From NCBI GenBank assembly GCA_004556985.1, contig SFFC01000120.1, positions 1-6,086 on the forward strand: a stretch of 6,086 bases of DNA. Reading direction: 5' to 3'. The stretch comes from Clostridiales bacterium (lineage in GTDB: Bacteria; Bacillota; Clostridia; Christensenellales; Aristaeellaceae). The position numbers and the translations under genes were made by a program. The notes under the pieces are model-generated. The model searched no databases and was not told the origin of the DNA. It saw only the letters and a list, made by a program, of their open reading frames with translations. How positions within the stretch are numbered: the first letter of the stretch is position 1; every line of letters starts with the position of its first letter. This document shows positions 1 through 5,974 of the stretch, one piece after another.

Positions 1-1913
1 TCCATCGTGATGCGGGTGCCGTCCTTGACAACATGCTCAAACGTCACCCCGCCCTGCGCGTGGACGCTGTGGTCGGTCGTTTCCATGACATCCGACCCCG
101 GCAGGTTGTATTCGGAATAGGGGATATACGGCTCCGCACCCTCGCCGAACTCGACATAGCGGTTGTTGCGCGCGTGCGCGTTGACCGTCGGCATGATCAT
201 CACCAGCGAGAGCATGAGCGCGGCGGCCGCCGCCTGTTTCCCCTGACCCGGCTGGAATTGGGCATAGCCGTATCCGCCGGCCAGCGAGAGCATCATGCAG
301 GCCGGCCCGGCAAAGCGCCAGGCGAACTGAATCCTGTCATAGAGATCCGTCACTAGCGTGATATACTGCCAGGGGAACATCGTCGTCATCATCAGCGCCG
401 CAATCCAGCCGATCGCCAGGAAGAGCATCGCAAAGCACAGGGGCTTCTCCCGGCGCTTTTCGGCGGTGACGAAGATGCAGATCAGCAGCGCGGAGCCGAT
501 GATCAGCGGCAGGCCCAGCTCGACGGGATAGCCGGAGAGCGTCCTGTCCTTCGGGTCGGCGGCCAGATCGCCCGCGCCCTGCAGAAACAGCTGCGCCGGG
601 GCCATGGCCGTACCGGCCAGCTCATAGGTGTTGATCACATCCGCGCTGATGCCGTCCATGCTGTACATCACCAGCGGGATCAGGAAGAACAGGCTCAGCA
701 GCGCCGTCGCCCCGATTGCCTTGAGGATCGCGCCCATCCGTTTTTCCCGCAGAATCCGCGGCAGGCAGACGGCGCCGAGCCCCAGCGCGAGCGTCGCGCA
801 CAGCAGCGTCGAGATCATGTGGCACATGAACACGGCGAAGGCGCCGAAGGCGAGCATCCGCCATCGGCGCTTGTCGCCGAAAATGACCTCCCACAGGCCC
901 AGCACGAACAGCGGCAGGAAGCCCATCGCCATCATCTCGCCGACTGCGCAGCGCACCATCATGTTCGCCACGCGATACGCCGCGCCGACATAGAGCACAG
1001 AGGCGCAGGTCGCCGCCCATTCGTCGCCGTAGATCCGCTTCGCGCAGGCATACATCGTCGCCGCCGCGAGCACGCTCGCCGCGATCGTCAGCACGCTCAT
1101 CACATATTCGATGGACGCGCCCGCCAGCAGCATCAGCGCGAAGGGATAGAGGAACAAATCGGGGTAGAATGCCGACGTGATCGCGCCGTAGCCGTTGTAG
1201 GTGAAGCCGCCCGCGCGCACGGGGAACTGCCCGCTGCGCAGACCATCCGCCAGGTTCGCAATGCGCGCCATGTGATAATTGTAGTCATGCCCGGCGCTGT
1301 AGTTCTCCTTGAGCACCGGCGCGCTGACCACCAGCACGGCAACGCCGATCAGCACGAGCCGCCCGCAGCCCTGCGGCGTCAGCACGCCGTGCTGCCAGAG
1401 CAGGAAGAGCAGGCAGGCGCCCGTAAGCAGGAACGCAAGCGTGAAGGCGTTGTCCGCGTAATTCTGCCCGTACAGCCGCACCTCAAAGACGTTCATGTAG
1501 GTGCCCGTATCGAAGCGCACGAGGATCTGCAGGTCGCTCACGTCATCCAGGAGCTTGAGCTCGATCGTCTCGCTCGCGGTCTGGCCCGGCCCCAGCACGA
1601 TGGAGGACGGCTCGATGGCGGCGCTGTTCCCGGCTTTGAAGAGAAGCTCGCCCGTCCCGTCCGTGTCCACCCAGTATTTGAACCGGTAGGTTCCCCTGGC
1701 AAGGTTGAGGCCGGGGCCGGTGTTCTGGATGCCGTATTCGGCGCCCTCGCTGATGCTCAGCAGCGGCGTTCTCTGCTTGAAATCCAGGTTGAGATACTCC
1801 ATGTATCCCCAGGTCTTCTGCTTGCCGAGCACGCCCGTCGCGAAGACCAGCGCGACCAGGGCCGCGCAGGCCAGAACGACCGCGCCCTCCACGCGCCTTG
1901 ATACCTTTTTCAA
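1..1913 (-). CDS. Polytopic membrane protein, GT-C-like YfhO/PTPS_related type (C-terminus beyond window)
   Basis: The frame is open from a TTG at 1911-1913 to the window edge, giving 637 codons with no stop. The start is set by AAGGAG seven bases upstream; no ATG in this frame lies near it. Visible order: a short basic N-terminus (KKVSRR), TM1 at about 10-30, an extracytoplasmic domain at about 35-150 that looks beta-rich, TM2 at 156-174, then many hydrophobic segments to about 577 and a soluble C-terminal part. Family-like motifs are GHDYNYHMARI at 208-218 followed by SGQFPVR and GYGAITSAFYPDLFLYP (227-257), and RIQFAWRFAG at 527-536. These resemble bacterial YfhO and '6-pyruvoyl-tetrahydropterin synthase-related' membrane proteins, which have a GT-C-like glycosyltransferase architecture; the HD after TM3 sits where GT-C enzymes carry an acidic catalytic motif. 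Substrate is unknown; envelope glycan or teichoic acid modification would be inference. It lies 39 bases after proS with no terminator, so it is probably co-transcribed. Confidence 0.8.
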   Translation of the reverse strand, partial: MKKVSRRVEGAVVLACAALVALVFATGVLGKQKTWGYMEYLNLDFKQRTPLLSISEGAEYGIQNTGPGLNLARGTYRFKYWVDTDGTGELLFKAGNSAAIEPSSIVLGPGQTASETIELKLLDDVSDLQILVRFDTGTYMNVFEVRLYGQNYADNAFTLAFLLTGACLLFLLWQHGVLTPQGCGRLVLIGVAVLVVSAPVLKENYSAGHDYNYHMARIANLADGLRSGQFPVRAGGFTYNGYGAITSAFYPDLFLYPFALMLLAGASIEYVMSVLTIAASVLAAATMYACAKRIYGDEWAATCASVLYVGAAYRVANMMVRCAVGEMMAMGFLPLFVLGLWEVIFGDKRRWRMLAFGAFAVFMCHMISTLLCATLALGLGAVCLPRILREKRMGAILKAIGATALLSLFFLIPLVMYSMDGISADVINTYELAGTAMAPAQLFLQGAGDLAADPKDRTLSGYPVELGLPLIIGSALLICIFVTAEKRREKPLCFAMLFLAIGWIAALMMTTMFPWQYITLVTDLYDRIQFAWRFAGPACMMLSLAGGYGYAQFQPGQGKQAAAAALMLSLVMIMPTVNAHARNNRYVEFGEGAEPYIPYSEYNLPGSDVMETTDHSVHAQGGVTFEHVVKDGTRITM

Positions 1914-1952
1914 TGCGTTTCTCCTTCTTGATTCCGTCCGCTAGGGCGCATA

Positions 1953-3395
1953 TCAATACGCCTTCGCGAAGTAGATGACCTTGTGGGCCGGCTTGCCGCA
2001 GCAGACGCAGGTCTCGCCGATGGGCGTCTGGTCAAAGGGCATGCAGCGGGAGGTTGCGGCGAATTTCTCCTTGATCTCGTCCTCGCAGGCCTGCTCGCCG
2101 CACCACATCGCCTTGGCGTAGCCGCCGTCGACCTGACGGCCGAGCTCCTCCATGCTGTGCACGTCGGCGGTATGCGCGTCGCGGAACGCGCGCGCGATAT
2201 CAAGCAGGTTCTTCTGAATCGCGTCGAGCATCGAGAGGATCTCCGCCTCCAGGCCCTCCAGCGCGACCGGCGCCTTCTCGAACGTGTCGCGGCGCACGCT
2301 CATGACCTGGCCCTGCGCCAGATCGCGCGGGCCGACCTCCACGCGCACGGGCACGCCCTTGAGCTCCCACTCGTTGAACTTCCAGCCCGGGGTCACGTTG
2401 TCGCGGTCGTCGAATTTGACGCGGATGCCCGCGGCCGCGAGCCTGTCGGCGATGGCCTTCGCGCCCTCGAGCACGCCCTCCTTGTGCGCCGCGACCGGCA
2501 CGACGACGACCTGAATCGGGGCGATCTTCGGGGGCAGCTTGAGGCCGCGCTCGTCGCCGTGGGTCATGATGATCGCGCCGATGAGGCGGGTCGAGACGCC
2601 CCAGCTCGTCTCATGCGCATACTTCTGCGTGCCGTCCTTGTCCAGGTACTTGATTTCAAACGGCTCGGAGAAGTTCGTGCCGAAGTTGTGGCTCGTGCCG
2701 CTCTGCAGCGCCTTGCCGTCCTGCATCATCGCCTCGACGGAGTAGGTCGCGCGCGCGCCGGCGAATTTCTCCTTGTCGCTCTTCTGGCCGCAGTAGACCG
2801 GCACGGAGAGCACCTGCTCGCAGAAGTCGCGGTAGATGTAGAGCATCTGCATCGTCTCCTCCTGCGCCTCCTCGGCGGTGGCGTGGACGGTGTGGCCCTC
2901 CTGCCAGAGGAATTCCGCAGTGCGCAGGAACGGACGGGTCGTCTTCTCCCAGCGCATGACGGAGCACCACTGGTTGTACTTGAGCGGCAGGTCGCGCCAG
3001 CTCTGCACCCACTTGGCGTACATCGTGCAGAAGATCGTCTCGCTCGTCGGGCGCACGGCCAGGCGCTCGGCCAGGGGCTCTGTGCCGCCCTGCGTGACCC
3101 AGGCGACCTCGGGCGCGAAGCCCTCGACGTGGTCGGCCTCCTTGAGCAGCAGGCTCTCGGGGATGAGCATCGGCATGGAGACGTTCTGATGTCCGGTGCG
3201 CTTGAATTCGGCATCGAGTTGCTGCTGAATCAGCTCCCAGATGCCGTAGCCGTAGGGCTTGATCGCCATGCAGCCGCGCACGGGGGTGTAGTCCATCAGG
3301 TCAGCGAGCCTGACCACGTCGGTATACCACTGGGAAAAGTCCTCGTCGCGGGGGGTGATGTGCTGAACGAATTCCTGCTGACTCTTCTTTGCCAT
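1953..3395 (-). CDS. proS: Prolyl-tRNA synthetase, archaeal/eukaryote-like type without an editing insertion
   Basis: This cytoplasmic class II enzyme activates proline with ATP and charges tRNA-Pro. The 480-residue length and layout match the ProS type 3 family rather than the longer bacterial type with an inserted editing domain. Visible parts: the catalytic core with RPTSET at 115-120, motif 2 around RWEKTTRPFLRTAEFLWQEG (148-167), and the motif 3 region MTHGDERGLKLPPKIAP (277-293). An anticodon-binding domain follows from about 294 (IQVVVVPVAAHKEG, then DDRDNVTPGWKFNEWELKG). The C-terminal zinc-type domain has Cys432, Cys437, Cys463 and Cys466, the C-x4-C...C-x2-C spacing seen in Thermus ProRS, and the protein ends in Tyr480, typical of the family. 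The ATG at 3395 is preceded by GAGAGGAAG about ten bases upstream. Nothing looks truncated. Expression should be set by the proline T-box leader directly upstream. Confidence 0.98.
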   Translation of the reverse strand: MAKKSQQEFVQHITPRDEDFSQWYTDVVRLADLMDYTPVRGCMAIKPYGYGIWELIQQQLDAEFKRTGHQNVSMPMLIPESLLLKEADHVEGFAPEVAWVTQGGTEPLAERLAVRPTSETIFCTMYAKWVQSWRDLPLKYNQWCSVMRWEKTTRPFLRTAEFLWQEGHTVHATAEEAQEETMQMLYIYRDFCEQVLSVPVYCGQKSDKEKFAGARATYSVEAMMQDGKALQSGTSHNFGTNFSEPFEIKYLDKDGTQKYAHETSWGVSTRLIGAIIMTHGDERGLKLPPKIAPIQVVVVPVAAHKEGVLEGAKAIADRLAAAGIRVKFDDRDNVTPGWKFNEWELKGVPVRVEVGPRDLAQGQVMSVRRDTFEKAPVALEGLEAEILSMLDAIQKNLLDIARAFRDAHTADVHSMEELGRQVDGGYAKAMWCGEQACEDEIKEKFAATSRCMPFDQTPIGETCVCCGKPAHKVIYFAKAY

Positions 3396-3433
3396 GATCG
3401 TTTTCTTCCTCTCTCTTATTCAAACAAAACCAC

Positions 3434-3468
3434 AAAAAAACGCCCCGTCCCACACCTGGGACGAAGCG
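3434..3468 (-). terminator. T-box regulated intrinsic terminator before proS
   Basis: CGCTTCGTCCCA (3468-3457) pairs with TGGGACGGGGCG (3452-3441) over 12 base pairs, two of them G-U, closed by a GGTG loop and followed by seven T residues (3440-3434). The 5' arm also holds the 3' strand of the antiterminator, so the two folds exclude each other. This is the standard transcriptional T-box switch. Confidence 0.93.
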
Positions 3469-3656
3469 GCGCTTCGCGGTACCACCCGGCTTGGCATATG
3501 CATGCCCTCCTCAAGCCCTTAACGCGGGCAGTCGGCGGCGTTGTTGGCGCCGCGGCTGATGGGGGCCGGAGCCTGTGAGCATCCCCTTCGCGCGGCTTTC
3601 AGCCCGGGCCGCGCTCTCTTTGGGAAGGAAATGCCCCGCTTTCCCCGTCTTCGCCG
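3434..3656 (-). promoter_or_regulatory. T-box riboswitch, tRNA-Pro responsive, in the proS leader
   Basis: The T-box sequence GGGTGGTACCGCG lies at 3487-3475 on the minus strand. Stem I can be folded by hand. CGGC (3656-3653) pairs with GCCG (3556-3553); the internal loop GAAGA/AUCA is kink-turn-like; GGGG (3646-3643) pairs with CCCC. The upper helix around GCAU (3634-3631) pairs with AUGC. Distal AGAGA (3619-3615) is followed by a 7-bp apical hairpin GCGCGGC/GCCGCGC with GGGCUGAAA in its loop. The best specifier is CCG (3569-3567), a proline codon followed by a purine and then the lower stem, the usual layout. Further hairpins lie at 3553-3535 and about 3529-3515. The antiterminator pairs GGG (3487-3485) with CCC (3460-3458) and GCGAAGC (3477-3471) with GCUUCGU (3467-3461), leaving UGGUACC as the bulge. 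UGGU matches the ACCA end of tRNA-Pro. Uncharged tRNA-Pro would favour read-through into proS. Confidence 0.95.
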
Positions 3657-3700
3657 GATATCGCGGATACGACAAGCAGTCTGCCGGCCTGAACAGAGGG

Positions 3701-3786
3701 TCGATTCAATGCTTCTTTCCTTCAGGAAACGATTGAATGCTTTCTCTCCCCTTCGGGGAGAGAAGGCCCTCCTGCCGACAGCCTGA
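3701..3786 (-). repeat. Dispersed intergenic repeat, copy A, at the 5' end of the proS leader
   Basis: This 86-base block aligns without gaps to 5855-5940 in the same orientation, with about 68 identical positions by hand count. The shared core is an inverted repeat, CTCTCCCC/GGGGAGAG, that reads with a TTCG loop on the plus strand. A second, imperfect inverted repeat follows: ATTCAAT...TTTCC TGAA GGAAA...ATTGAAT. The block begins at the last base of the -10 box, so nearly all of it would be transcribed as the first part of the T-box leader. It carries no plausible gene. The stretch between it and Stem I (3700-3657) has no structure I recognise beyond a short tandem TATCCGCGA/TATCCGGCGA. Confidence 0.8.
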
Positions 3787-3814
3787 TTATAAGCAAAGCG
3801 CGCGCGAAAGTCAA
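3786..3814 (-). promoter_or_regulatory. Vegetative (sigma-A type) promoter for the T-box-proS transcript
   Basis: On the minus strand TTGACT (3814-3809) is followed after exactly 17 bases by TATAAT (3791-3786). This is one base off the -35 consensus with a perfect -10. Transcription should start near 3779, about 385 nt before the proS ATG. The promoter sits 25 to 53 bases after the crh stop. An 8-bp inverted repeat, AAAGCGCG (3829-3822) and CGCGCTTT (3802-3795), spans the -35 element. Confidence 0.9.
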
Positions 3815-3838
3815 GAGCCGCCGCGCTTTTCTTTGCGC

Positions 3839-4087
3839 TCAGGCGCCCAGCAGCGCCGCCAGCTCGCGCACGGCCTGCGCCTCGTCATGGCCCTCGGCGC
3901 AGATCGTGATCGCCATGCCGTCGTGCAGCCCCAGCGTCACCAGCCCCATCAGCGATTTCGCGTTGACCGTGATGTTCTGGCGGCAAAGCAGCACGCGCGA
4001 CTCAAATCTCTTCATCCGCTCGGCGATGTCCGCCGCGCGCCGCGCCGTCATCGCGCCGTCAAGATGCACCCGCACCGTCAGCTCCAT
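3839..4087 (-). CDS. crh: Crh-like HPr paralogue lacking the phospho-histidine
   Basis: This 82-residue protein has the length and pattern of the HPr fold. The regulatory region NAKSLMGLVTLGL (42-54) keeps the serine (Ser45) that HPr kinase phosphorylates in HPr and Crh (Ser46 in Bacillus). The PTS active-site segment, normally GIHARPA, reads GAMTARRAA (11-19): Thr or Met stands where His15 should be and Pro18 is Arg. It therefore should not carry phosphate from enzyme I to sugar permeases. By analogy with Bacillus Crh it would act after serine phosphorylation as a partner of CcpA in carbon catabolite control. The position directly after whiA matches the Bacillus whiA-crh order and supports the assignment. 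The ATG overlaps the last 10 bases of whiA, with GGAGG eight bases upstream, so translational coupling is likely. No clear intrinsic terminator follows. Confidence 0.87.
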   Translation of the reverse strand: MELTVRVHLDGAMTARRAADIAERMKRFESRVLLCRQNITVNAKSLMGLVTLGLHDGMAITICAEGHDEAQAVRELAALLGA

Positions 4088-5022
4088 GTCCGCGCCTCCT
4101 CCTCTTCGATTTCCTGCGCCATGGCCTCCAGCCTGCGCAGCCTGTGGTTGACGCCGCTCTTGCCCACCGGCGGGTCGAGCAGCCTTCCAAGCTCCTCCAG
4201 CGACACCTCCGGATACGCCATGCGCACCCTCGCCGTCTGCAGAAGCGCCGGCGGCAGGCTCTCCTCGCCCATCGCGGCGAGCACCCGCTCGATCGCCTGC
4301 GTCTGCCGCGAGGCCGCCGTCACGGCGCGCTGCACGTTTGCGCTGTCGCAGTTGACGGCGCGGTTGGCGTTGTTGCGCAGCTCCTTGCGGATGTAGGCGT
4401 CCTCCATCGCAAAGCGCGCCGTCTGCGCCCCCAGAATGCTGAGCATGTCCGTGATCTCGCTCTGCCCCTTGAGGTAGAGGATCGTCGTCTGCCGGCGCAT
4501 GATGGTGTGCGCGTTCAGGTCAAACCGGGCGATCAGCCGCTGCACCGCCGCGGCGAACGCCTCGTCCTCGAGCGCAAACTCGAGATGGTATTCCTTCTCG
4601 GGGTCGGTCACGGAGCCGCAGGCGAGGAACACGCCGCGCAGAAACGCCATCCGGCAGCACTTGCGCACGGTGATCTCCCGGGGCACGCCGCGCCGCTGCG
4701 AGAGCTCGATGCCGCAGCCCTCCAGCACGAAGGAGGCGTCCTCTCCGTAAAGCTCGACGCGATAGGCGTTGCGCCCGCCCAGGCGCGCGCGATGCAGCGT
4801 CACCAGCTCCGGCTGCACGTCAAAGACCTCCCGCAGCAGCCGGAAGGCGCGCCTGGCGACTGCGCTGTTCTCCGTCTCGACGCAAAGGCGCTTCTCGCCG
4901 CCGCCGCGGAAGATGACCGAGCCCGCCGCCGAGACGATCCCGCTCAGCTCCGCGAGCAGGCAGCAGACGCTGTCCGGCTCAAAGCGGCAGAGCTCCTCCT
5001 TGGTCTGCGATGAATAGGACAC
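4078..5022 (-). CDS. whiA: WhiA family DNA-binding regulator
   Basis: WhiA is a conserved Gram-positive protein with a degenerate LAGLIDADG homing-endonuclease-like domain and a C-terminal helix-turn-helix. It controls sporulation genes in Streptomyces and affects division and chromosome segregation in Bacillus. Here the N-terminus reads SYSSQTKEEL, the usual opening. The two-part N-terminal domain covers about 15-200, with AFLRGVFLACGSVTD (126-140) as the LAGLIDADG-like signature. A conserved linker NNANRAVNCDSAN (217-229) follows, and the recognition-helix region VGKSGVNHRLRRLE is at 286-299. I chose the GTG at 5022 because AGGGAGG lies eight bases before it and the resulting 314 residues match the family length. 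An in-frame ATG at 5142 would add 40 unlike residues and overlap the upstream gene by 80 bases. The gene starts 40 bases after the peptidase gene and overlaps crh by 10. Confidence 0.96.
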   Translation of the reverse strand: MSYSSQTKEELCRFEPDSVCCLLAELSGIVSAAGSVIFRGGGEKRLCVETENSAVARRAFRLLREVFDVQPELVTLHRARLGGRNAYRVELYGEDASFVLEGCGIELSQRRGVPREITVRKCCRMAFLRGVFLACGSVTDPEKEYHLEFALEDEAFAAAVQRLIARFDLNAHTIMRRQTTILYLKGQSEITDMLSILGAQTARFAMEDAYIRKELRNNANRAVNCDSANVQRAVTAASRQTQAIERVLAAMGEESLPPALLQTARVRMAYPEVSLEELGRLLDPPVGKSGVNHRLRRLEAMAQEIEEEEARTWS

Positions 5023-5040
5023 GGGCGGCGCCTCCCTTCT

Positions 5041-5060
5041 GCCCGGCTGCGTTTCCGGGC
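5041..5060 (-). other. Intercistronic hairpin just upstream of the whiA ribosome-binding site
   Basis: GCCCGG (5060-5055) and CCGGGC (5046-5041) form a perfect 6-bp stem with an 8-base loop between the peptidase stop and the whiA Shine-Dalgarno sequence (about 5038-5032). No T-run follows, so it is not an ordinary terminator. It could act on mRNA processing or on whiA translation, or be incidental in GC-rich DNA. Confidence 0.5.
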
Positions 5061-5062
5061 GC

Positions 5063-5752
5063 TCAGTCGTCCCTCCTGCGGCTGTTCGCCAGCAGCACGA
5101 GGCGCAGCAGCTGCAAAATCGCCTGAAGCGCCGCCGCGACATACGTCAGCGCCGCAGCGGAGAGCACCTTTTTGACGCCCTGCACTTCATCCTCCGGCAG
5201 ATAGCCGGAGGCAAGCAGCGCCACGGCCCGGCCCGACGCGTTGAACTCGACCGGCAGCGTCACCACGTAGAACAGCACGGCCAGCGAGAAGCACAGGATG
5301 CCGATCTTGAGCAGCGGCTCCCAGGAGAAGATCAGCCCCAGCATGAACAGCGGAATCGCCGCGCTCGAGCCGATGTTGGCCACGGGCACCAGCGTCGCGC
5401 GGATGCGCATGGGGCCATAGTCGGTCGCGTCCTGAATCGCGTGGCCCGCCTCGTGCGCCGCGACGCCCAGCGCCGCGATGGAGCGCGAGCCATAGACCTC
5501 CTCCGACAGGCGGAGCACGCCGTTTTCGGGGTCGTAATGGTCGGTCAGGCTGCCGGGCACGCGCTCAATGCGCACGTCGCCGCAGCCGTTCGTATCGAGA
5601 ATCTGCCGGGCGATCTGCGCGCCGGTCAGCCCGCTGCGGGAAGGCTCCCTCTTAAAGCGGGCATATGTCGAGCTGACCTTAAACTGCGCGTACAGCGCGA
5701 GGATCAGCCCGGGGATCAGCAGCAGATAGGTTGGATCGTAATAATAGAACAT
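5063..5752 (-). CDS. yugP: YugP-like membrane zinc metallopeptidase
   Basis: This 229-residue protein matches the neutral zinc metallopeptidase family that includes Bacillus YugP (Zn_peptidase_2). The zinc site is AAHEAGHAIQDA (98-109), with His100 and His104 as ligands and Glu101 as catalytic base. Glu169 in LPVEFNAS (166-173) is the likely third ligand. Hydrophobic segments are at about 8-22, 119-142, 148-166 and 198-221, so it is an integral membrane enzyme; its substrate is not known. The ATG at 5752 gives MFYYYDPTYLLLIPG, the typical start, with GGAGG five bases upstream. The in-frame ATG at 5803 would lie inside the terminator region and is unlikely. It heads a tight cluster with whiA and crh. 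I see no convincing promoter between the terminator and this start; TTGAAC near 5799 has no good -10 partner. Confidence 0.92.
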   Translation of the reverse strand: MFYYYDPTYLLLIPGLILALYAQFKVSSTYARFKREPSRSGLTGAQIARQILDTNGCGDVRIERVPGSLTDHYDPENGVLRLSEEVYGSRSIAALGVAAHEAGHAIQDATDYGPMRIRATLVPVANIGSSAAIPLFMLGLIFSWEPLLKIGILCFSLAVLFYVVTLPVEFNASGRAVALLASGYLPEDEVQGVKKVLSAAALTYVAAALQAILQLLRLVLLANSRRRDD

Positions 5753-5797
5753 AAAAGCCTCCATCGCCCCAGGGCATATCGCCCTCAGGGTATGTTC

Positions 5798-5828
5798 AAA
5801 CAAAAGCCCCTCCCCAGGGGGGAGGAGC
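5798..5828 (-). terminator. Rho-independent terminator after the partial right-hand gene
   Basis: On the minus strand GCTCCTCCCC (5828-5819) pairs with GGGGAGGGGC (5815-5806) across a CCT loop, 10 bp with one G-U pair, followed by TTTTGTTT (5805-5798). It lies about 147 bases after the upstream stop codon and 46 bases before the peptidase ATG. It should separate the two transcription units. Confidence 0.85.
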
Positions 5829-5854
5829 CGCAGCCTGTCGACACAAGCCGATTT

Positions 5855-5940
5855 TTTATTCTATGATTCTTTCCTTCAAGGGATGATTGAGCGTTTTCTC
5901 TCCCCTTCGGGGAGAGAAACCCCTTATGCCGGCATTCTGA
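5855..5940 (-). repeat. Dispersed intergenic repeat, copy B
   Basis: This copy aligns with 3701-3786 over 86 bases at about 79 percent identity. Its core inverted repeat is longer: TTTCTCTCCCC (5895-5905) and GGGGAGAGAAA (5909-5919) form 11-bp arms around TTC. The flanking second inverted repeat is decayed here compared with copy A. It sits in the 3' untranslated stretch between the right-hand gene and its terminator. No open frame in it looks real. Confidence 0.8.
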
Positions 5941-5941
5941 A

Positions 5942-5960
5942 GCCCCTCCCCTGAGGGGGC
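5942..5960 (-). other. GC-rich hairpin directly after the right-hand gene
   Basis: GCCCCCTC (5960-5953) pairs with GAGGGGC (5948-5942), with one bulged C and an AGGG loop. TTCAG follows rather than a T-run, so on its own it is a poor terminator. It shares the string AAGCCCCTCCCC (plus strand) with the terminator at 5806-5828 and abuts repeat copy B. It may therefore belong to a composite hairpin array or protect a processed 3' end. Confidence 0.5.
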
Positions 5961-5974
5961 GCCGGTAAGGCTTA

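Noticed and set aside
819..1901. Plus-strand frame of about 360 codons opposite the membrane protein
   Set aside because: The composition is dominated by Arg, His, Ala and Gln and shows no domain, while the minus strand gives a continuous membrane protein with recognisable motifs.
1983..3578. Long plus-strand open frame opposite proS and into the T-box leader
   Set aside because: It mirrors the codon pattern of proS on the other strand, is rich in Arg, Ala, His and Leu with no family motifs, and has no reason to exist beside a clear ProRS. GC-rich DNA gives such antisense frames.
3541..3786. Plus-strand small frames over the proS leader
   Set aside because: They cover the T-box and the repeat on the wrong strand; the RNA structure and promoter explain the region better.
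4144..5013. Plus-strand frame of 289 codons opposite whiA
   Set aside because: It is an antisense shadow of a well-supported whiA, with low-complexity composition and no motif.
5023..5142. Upstream ATG start for whiA at 5142
   Set aside because: The extra 40 residues (Cys- and Arg-rich) do not belong to the family and would overlap the peptidase gene; the GTG at 5022 has a proper ribosome-binding site and the family's usual N-terminus.
5753..5803. Upstream ATG start for the YugP-like peptidase at 5803
   Set aside because: It falls in the T-run of a terminator, and the ATG at 5752 has GGAGG at good spacing and the typical MFYYYDP opening.
5753..5880. Promoter for the peptidase-whiA-crh cluster (TTGAAG near 5876 or TTGAAC near 5799)
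   Set aside because: Neither has a convincing -10 at 16 to 18 bases; the upstream candidate would also transcribe through the terminator. I leave the promoter unassigned.
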